A stretch of DNA of 64,000 bases from Youxingia wuxianensis (lineage in GTDB: Bacteria; Bacillota; Clostridia; Oscillospirales; Ruminococcaceae), in assembly GCF_014385085.1 (NCBI RefSeq), contig NZ_JACRTD010000002.1, positions 310,001-374,000 of the forward strand. The letters run 5' to 3'. This document shows positions 59,368-64,000 of this stretch, piece by piece. The position numbers and the translations under genes are program-made. Numbering within the stretch: the stretch's first letter is position 1; each line of letters opens with the position of its first letter. A model generated the notes under the pieces. The model was given only the letters and a program-made list of their open reading frames with translations. It ran no database searches and was not told the origin of the DNA.

Positions 59368-62037
59368 GTGCCTGAAAAACCCCATGGGATGCTATCCTAT
59401 TCAATTAAGGGCTTGACCCCTTCGCAGGTAGAAAGTTCCCGCCGCAGCCACGGCGAAAATTATATTACCAAGAAAAAACGAAACGGATTTTTCCATCAGT
59501 TTTTAGCAAGTTTTGGAGATCCGATTATTAAGGTTTTGCTGTGCGCTTTGGCGATCAATGTAATTTTTCTGTTTCGAAATTTTGACTGGTACGAATCGGT
59601 AGGAATTGCCATTGCTATTTTTCTGGCAACCTTTGTGTCTACCCTGTCAGAATATGGAAGCGAATCCGCCTTTATAAAATTGCAGGAGGACGCAGAAAAA
59701 ATTCATTGCCGGGTGAAGAGGGCCGCCGGCATTGTATCACTTCCGGTAGGGGAGATTGTAGTAGGAGATATTGTACTTTTACAGTCGGGGGAAAAGGTTC
59801 CTGCCGACGGTATTTTAATTTCCGGGGAATTGATGGTGGATCAGTCCGCCTTAAATGGAGAAAGCAAAGAAGCTATTAAAATTCCCTCCCTGCAGGAAGC
59901 TCCCTTGCAGGACCTGATGGCAAAAAATCAATTATTCTGTGGAAGCGTAGTTTGTTCCGGGGACGGCGCCATGGTGGTACGCAGAGTAGGGGACCATACC
60001 TTTTATGGGAATATGGCCCAGGAAATGCAGGAAGAAACCCGGGAAAGCCCCTTGAAAAAACGTCTGGCAGAGCTTGCAGACACTATCAGTAAAATGGGAT
60101 ATATGGCGGCGGCCCTGGTAGCAGCGGCAGATTTATTTAATGCGCTTGTCATTGATAATGGTTTTGTGCTCAGCGAAATCCTCTCAGAGATCCAATGTCT
60201 GCCTCTGCTGATAGAGGATATTCTTCATGCAGCTACTCTAGCGATTACCGTGGTAGTGGTAGCGGTACCGGAAGGACTTCCCATGATGATTACCGTAGTA
60301 CTTTCCTCCAATATGTTTCGTATGCTTAAGGACAATGTGCTGGTGCGTAAATTGGTAGGGATTGAAACCTCCGGAAATATCAATATTCTTTTTACTGATA
60401 AAACCGGAACCTTGACCAAAGGCAAATTAGAAGTTATCCGATTTATTACAGGAAGCGGGAAAGAATTTAAACGGGCGAGCGATTTTAGGCATTGTCGGGA
60501 ATTGTACCGGTGGATGCAGTTAAGCGGTTTTTATAATACTGCCAGCGTAGTTTCACAGGGCTGCGCATTGGGAGGCAATGCCACCGATCGGGCGTTGATG
60601 GACTATATGCTTCCCGGCGCGCCGCCAAAATACACAAAACTGGAGATGCTTGCTTTCTCCAGCGAAGCGAAATTTTCCGCTGTACATATCAAAGGGGAAC
60701 AAGATCTTTATCTGGTAAAAGGAGCTCCGGAAAAAATCCTTTCCGGCTGCAAAGGATATTACGACGAAAAAGGAAGAGTACAGTCTTTCACAGGGAAAGC
60801 TCTCCTTAATGAAAAATGGAAGGATATGACAAAAAATGCAGTTCGGGTATTGGCTATTGCATCCGCTCCAGGACCTGTCAAAACTGCTGCGGACTTAACA
60901 GGGATGACCTTCATTGGACTGGTGGGAATACGGGACGAAATACGCCCTCAGGTGAAAAAATCCGTGACTCAGGCCCAGCAGGCAGGGGTACAGGTGGTTA
61001 TGATCACCGGGGACAATCGGGAAACAGCGGTAGCAATTGCTCGAGAAAGCGGGATTTTGCCATCCTCCAGTCCCGGGGATGCGGTAATTACCAGCAATGA
61101 AATGGCCTCGATGAGCGATGGGGAGCTCAAACAAATACTTCCACGGCTTCGGGTGGTAGCCAGGGCGCTTCCCACGGATAAAAGCAGGCTGGTGCGCTTG
61201 GCGCAGGAATTGAATATGGTCACCGGTATGACTGGGGATGGGATCAACGATGCCCCGGCCTTAAAAAAAGCGGATGTGGGATTTGCTATGGGCAGCGGGA
61301 CGGAAGTTGCCAAGGAGGCGGGAGATATTGTGATTTTAGATAATAACTTTGCCTCTATTGCAAAAGCGATTTTGTATGGAAGGACTATTTTTAAAAGTAT
61401 CCGAAAATTTATTGTCTTTCAGCTGACTATGAATCTGTGCGCCGTGGGGGTGTCTATTATCGGTCCGTTTATTGGGATAGACACACCGGTAACAGTAATA
61501 CAGATGCTATGGATTAATATTATTATGGATACCTTAGCAGGTCTTGCTTTCGCGGGGGAACCTCCTCTGAAGGAATATATGAAGGAAAAACCAAAGAGAA
61601 GGGAAGAACCGGTGCTCAACAGCACCATGATCCACCAGATTGTGTGGATGGGACTATTCACTATCGTCATGTGCGTACTGTTTTTAAAATTGGAATGGGT
61701 AAAAGAATATTTCCGGTATCAAGAGGACAGCATTTATTTTATGACAGCGTTTTTTGCCCTATTTATTTTCTCCGGGGTATTTAATAGTTTTAACGCTCGG
61801 ACGCATCGGTTAAATTTATTTGCCCATTTGTGGAAAAACTGGTCGTTTATTGTGATTATGGCGGCGGTTTCCGCAGTACAGATACTGCTGATCTATTTTG
61901 GAGGGAGCTTATTCCGTACTGCCAGTTTGACCAGAGCGGAACTGCATGTTGTACTAATGATCGCGTTTTTGGTGATTCCGGCGGACCTGATAAGAAAGCT
62001 TGTCCTGCGCTTTCAGGGAAAACAGGGAGAAATTTAA
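59368..62037 (+). CDS. Calcium-translocating P-type ATPase (type II)
   Basis: Membrane pump, 889 residues, predicted to export Ca2+. The N-terminal cation-ATPase domain is followed by the actuator motif LNGESKEA (TGES variant), the ion-binding helix motif VAVPEGLPM, phosphorylation site DKTGTLT (Asp344), nucleotide-binding KGAPEKIL, hinge TGDNRETA and TGDGINDAPALKKADVG. The C-terminal helices include LWINIIMDTLAGLAFAGEPP. PEGLP and N-D pairs in the late helices fit PMCA/SERCA-like pumps. AAGGAG lies 8 bases before GTG 59368; the frame extends to 59359, but that codon overlaps the ribosome site. Confidence 0.92.
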   Translation: MPEKPHGMLSYSIKGLTPSQVESSRRSHGENYITKKKRNGFFHQFLASFGDPIIKVLLCALAINVIFLFRNFDWYESVGIAIAIFLATFVSTLSEYGSESAFIKLQEDAEKIHCRVKRAAGIVSLPVGEIVVGDIVLLQSGEKVPADGILISGELMVDQSALNGESKEAIKIPSLQEAPLQDLMAKNQLFCGSVVCSGDGAMVVRRVGDHTFYGNMAQEMQEETRESPLKKRLAELADTISKMGYMAAALVAAADLFNALVIDNGFVLSEILSEIQCLPLLIEDILHAATLAITVVVVAVPEGLPMMITVVLSSNMFRMLKDNVLVRKLVGIETSGNINILFTDKTGTLTKGKLEVIRFITGSGKEFKRASDFRHCRELYRWMQLSGFYNTASVVSQGCALGGNATDRALMDYMLPGAPPKYTKLEMLAFSSEAKFSAVHIKGEQDLYLVKGAPEKILSGCKGYYDEKGRVQSFTGKALLNEKWKDMTKNAVRVLAIASAPGPVKTAADLTGMTFIGLVGIRDEIRPQVKKSVTQAQQAGVQVVMITGDNRETAVAIARESGILPSSSPGDAVITSNEMASMSDGELKQILPRLRVVARALPTDKSRLVRLAQELNMVTGMTGDGINDAPALKKADVGFAMGSGTEVAKEAGDIVILDNNFASIAKAILYGRTIFKSIRKFIVFQLTMNLCAVGVSIIGPFIGIDTPVTVIQMLWINIIMDTLAGLAFAGEPPLKEYMKEKPKRREEPVLNSTMIHQIVWMGLFTIVMCVLFLKLEWVKEYFRYQEDSIYFMTAFFALFIFSGVFNSFNARTHRLNLFAHLWKNWSFIVIMAAVSAVQILLIYFGGSLFRTASLTRAELHVVLMIAFLVIPADLIRKLVLRFQGKQGEI

Positions 62038-62082
62038 AGAAAAGGGTATCCATGAAATAGGCGGCAAAAGGAAGAAACAAAG

Positions 62083-62128
62083 AAAAAGCAGAACAGTCTA
62101 GCGAACCGCTAGACTGTTCTGCTTTTTT
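62083..62128 (+). terminator. Terminator of the P-type ATPase gene
   Basis: 21-bp perfect stem (62083-62103 with 62107-62127), 3-base loop, T-run. Confidence 0.92.
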
Positions 62129-62378
62129 GTGACATAACGTCCTATATATCATCGCTCTGATTTGTCTCCAAATAAAGCTTCAAAAAATATAGTTGTAGCG
62201 CTGGGATAATTACGTAAAATTCAAGGTCCTATGAAAATTACAAACTTACTATGTAAGGACGGGAGTCTAGTCCCTTCCTTACAGGGTTAATACCCATGCG
62301 TTATGCATGTTTTGAAAAATCTTTGGTATGACCCTGCCGCTATTACTATGTGAAATTTTCATCGGGTTATACATTGGT
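62129..62378. other. Intergenic region with an unexplained hairpin
   Basis: About 250 bases without a gene between the ATPase terminator and the small minus-strand gene. The clearest structure is TGTAAGGA (62254-62261) facing TCCTTACA (62278-62285), continued inwards by GGGA/TCCC after one mismatch. No T-run follows on either strand and no riboswitch class is recognised. Confidence 0.5.
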
Positions 62379-62576
62379 TTACATAGGCGGTCTGCTGGTA
62401 AATCCAGCCACAAACTGCTGCATTTCCTCCTTAGAGGAGATTTGATGGGTTTTGTGGATGATCTCCTGCTGCTGGCGGGGGGATAGAGAAGAGAAATACT
62501 CCATCGCCGGTAGATTTTCCGCCAGTGCCATTCCCAGTCCCATAGGAATTTCGGGGCCATTGGCATAATTTTTCAT
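62379..62576 (-). CDS. Small conserved protein of unknown function (65 residues)
   Basis: Starts with MKNYANGPEIPMGLGMALAEN and continues with YFSSLSPRQQQEIIHKTH and SSKEEMQQFV. This resembles a short protein I recall from many Firmicutes, in which the ANG-x-E-I-P-M-G-L-G-M-A-L-A box and the helical QQQxIIxxT tail are conserved. No function is known to me. GAGGTGA lies 8 bases before ATG, supporting a real gene. It is soluble with no signal peptide. Confidence 0.78.
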   Translation of the reverse strand: MKNYANGPEIPMGLGMALAENLPAMEYFSSLSPRQQQEIIHKTHQISSKEEMQQFVAGFTSRPPM

Positions 62577-62620
62577 AAAATCACCTCGTATTTAGTATTT
62601 CTTGGACGGAAATAAAAATA

Positions 62621-62650
62621 CAAAAAAATAGAGAGCCTTTTTAAAGGCCC
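62621..62650 (-). terminator. Terminator of thrC
   Basis: Short stem GCCTTT/AAAGGC (62635-62640 with 62643-62648) with a T-rich run on the minus strand (62621-62630), 30-50 bases after the thrC stop. Modest stem. Confidence 0.55.
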
Positions 62651-62676
62651 CCGCAAAGATATAAAATCAAAAACAA

Positions 62677-63891
62677 TTAAAAGGTAAGATCAGTTAATGT
62701 ATGAATAACACTAGGAGAAGAAAAACTGCGTTTTGTAAATTTAAAGCCATGACCAGTAACAAGGCAGACGACGCTGGATCCGGCGGGAATAACATTTTCA
62801 TGGAAAAGCTTTTCAACCGCTCCTACGGATACCGCCCCGGTAGGCTCGCTATACAGGCCGATCAATTGCTCTACCGCGTCGGTAGATTTTTTGATTTCCT
62901 CTTCTGTCAGAGATACCATCGCGCCGCTGCACAAGTCGATGACTTTTAAAGTGGTCTCTCCATCCTTGGTATAACCGTCCAATGGATCGGCGATACCGCC
63001 GGCAATGGTATGTATGGGCTCCTGCCAGGCCAAAACAGGGGAACCGTCGGTAAAAGCCCGTACAATTGGCATACACTGCTGGGCCTGGACCCCTATCATT
63101 TTAGGAAGTTTGGTGATCAGCCCCATAGCCAGCAGCTCTTCAAATCCCTTGAACGTGCCTGCCAGCAGCGGACCGGTCCCAATGGGGACGGTAATATAAT
63201 CAGGGACATTCCCCTTCAACTGGTAAAAAATTTCATAGGCCACTGTTTTATTGGCCTCCACAGTATATGGATTAACATAAGTGGAGGTACAGTTGGGAAA
63301 ATCATATTCCACAGCGCACTTCATAGACATGTCATAAGCGTCGCTGAAAGTGCCGTCTACAGCAAAAACTTTCGCGCCATACGACTGAGCTTGGACGATT
63401 TTACCCGGATCGGTACTTTTGGGAATAAACACAATACATTGGATGCCAGCCCTTGCCGCATAAGACGCCACCGCCGCCGATGCGTTTCCGGAAGAGGCCA
63501 CTACCACCGCTTTATGGCCCAGCTCCTTGGCCATAGAAACCGCCATGGTGGAAGGCCGGTCTTTAAAAGACCCGCTGGGATTGAGCATTTCCGCCTTTAA
63601 ATACAGATCGATAGGCAGTTCCCATGTCTGAGAAATTCGGTCCGCCCGCAGAATAGGGGTATCCCCCTCTCCTAAAGAGACGATATTTTTTGTATCCTTC
63701 AAGGGAAGCATACGATGAAACTTCCAAAGTCCATAAAAATCACTATCCGGATGCAGGATATGTTCTGGGTTTAGTAAGTTCGCCTGATCATATTCTACCT
63801 CCAGCAGTCCGCCGCATTTGGGACAGGCATACATCATTTTCAGATCATATTGGGCCTGACAGTCACGGCACCGAAGATGGGTAGCGAACAT
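62677..63891 (-). CDS. thrC: Threonine synthase
   Basis: PLP enzyme converting O-phosphohomoserine to threonine; 404 residues. An N-terminal zinc ribbon (Cys8, Cys11, Cys23, Cys26: CRDC and CPKC) precedes the fold-type II domain. The PLP lysine is in GSFKDRPSTMAV, followed by VVASSGNASAAVASYAA and the phosphate loop TVPIGTGPLLAG. The zinc-ribbon form is typical of archaeal and clostridial enzymes. GGGGGA precedes ATG. It closes the pathway started by hom-thrB at the other end of the window. It sits 21 bases after a RidA-like gene. Confidence 0.93.
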   Translation of the reverse strand: MFATHLRCRDCQAQYDLKMMYACPKCGGLLEVEYDQANLLNPEHILHPDSDFYGLWKFHRMLPLKDTKNIVSLGEGDTPILRADRISQTWELPIDLYLKAEMLNPSGSFKDRPSTMAVSMAKELGHKAVVVASSGNASAAVASYAARAGIQCIVFIPKSTDPGKIVQAQSYGAKVFAVDGTFSDAYDMSMKCAVEYDFPNCTSTYVNPYTVEANKTVAYEIFYQLKGNVPDYITVPIGTGPLLAGTFKGFEELLAMGLITKLPKMIGVQAQQCMPIVRAFTDGSPVLAWQEPIHTIAGGIADPLDGYTKDGETTLKVIDLCSGAMVSLTEEEIKKSTDAVEQLIGLYSEPTGAVSVGAVEKLFHENVIPAGSSVVCLVTGHGFKFTKRSFSSPSVIHTLTDLTF

Positions 63892-63912
63892 AAAAAGGTC
63901 CCCCCTGAAATA

Positions 63913-64000
63913 TTATTCTTCCTTTAATTCAGCGATCAATTCGATTTCTACCGGAATATTTCCAGGAAGGACGTTTACACCGATAGCGGATCTAGCGGGT
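63913..64000 (-). CDS. ridA: RidA/YjgF-family enamine/imine deaminase (C-terminal fragment, cut by window edge)
   Basis: Reading the minus strand in the frame that ends with TAA at 63913-63915 gives ...ARSAIGVNVLPGNIPVEIEL and then IAELKEE. This is the conserved C-terminus of RidA proteins (R-S-A-x-x-V-x-x-L-P...V-E-I-E), including the active-site Arg. RidA hydrolyses reactive 2-aminoacrylate and related imines formed by PLP enzymes such as threonine dehydratase. Only about 29 codons lie in the window. Its position before thrC suggests co-transcription. Confidence 0.8.
   Translation of the reverse strand, partial: PARSAIGVNVLPGNIPVEIELIAELKEE

Noticed and set aside
1..64000. tRNA, rRNA, insertion sequence, prophage or defence genes
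   Set aside because: I looked for CCA-ending cloverleaf sequences, transposase or integrase-like proteins and terminal repeats and found none that I could support; the gene content is chromosomal housekeeping plus one surface island.

Overview
The window reads as a chromosomal segment of an anaerobic, endospore-forming Firmicute of the class Clostridia (probably Oscillospiraceae or a close relative; this is inference from gene content, not a computed placement). Pointers are two T-box leaders, a PdaB-type sporulation deacetylase, a PerR/rubrerythrin pair, GatCAB next to AspRS, frequent GTG/TTG starts behind strong AGGAGG sites, and a sortase-type surface protein. I see no rRNA, tRNA, CRISPR array, insertion sequence or prophage.

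Layout. 0-3.5 kb: hom-thrB-lysC, with an apparent internal start for a beta subunit of aspartokinase. 3.5-7.5 kb: a lipoprotein with three FMN-binding-like repeats and an ApbE flavinylation motif, an NSS-family transporter and an ATP-grasp enzyme. 7.5-15.6 kb (minus strand): tyrA-aroB-aroA-aroC, followed by a T-box with a UGG (Trp) specifier that controls a TrpXYZ-like ABC importer and perhaps a VanZ-like gene. 15.9-22 kb: trxB, a tandem GNAT protein, an FGGY kinase with a split transketolase, and a divergent metal-dependent cyclase. 22-29 kb: pdaB, an unknown 165-residue protein and a 1807-residue von Willebrand A surface protein with a recent 705-bp internal duplication and a 28-unit 15-bp repeat tract. 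29-37 kb: an HD protein and a minus-strand operon coding for a sortase, a transglutaminase lipoprotein, PilC, four small pilin-like membrane proteins and PilT, with a divergent SARP/BTAD regulator carrying a degenerate GGDEF domain. 37-43 kb: an SDR oxidoreductase, prfC, a CofE-like ligase, a UlaE-like epimerase and a Nudix enzyme. 43-48 kb: a complete livJHMGF branched-chain amino acid importer. 48-51 kb: YbaK/EbsC, a GH13 enzyme fused to DUF1653, PerR and rubrerythrin. 51-56 kb (minus): aspS-gatC-gatA-gatB. 56-64 kb: an SSS-family symporter behind a T-box with a UAC (Tyr) specifier, an Fe/Mn superoxide dismutase, a Ca2+-type P-ATPase, a small conserved protein, thrC and the end of a RidA gene.

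Amino acid supply is the main theme: the aspartate/threonine branch, the aromatic branch, Trp and Tyr uptake under direct control of uncharged tRNA, and branched-chain amino acid uptake. The least explained part is 22.9-37.2 kb. There a large VWA adhesin with an LPKSG-type sorting signal lies next to an operon combining a sortase, a transglutaminase and a reduced type IV pilus core (PilC, PilT, pilin-like proteins; no PilB, PilD or PilM in the window). I regard this as the best candidate for an undescribed system.
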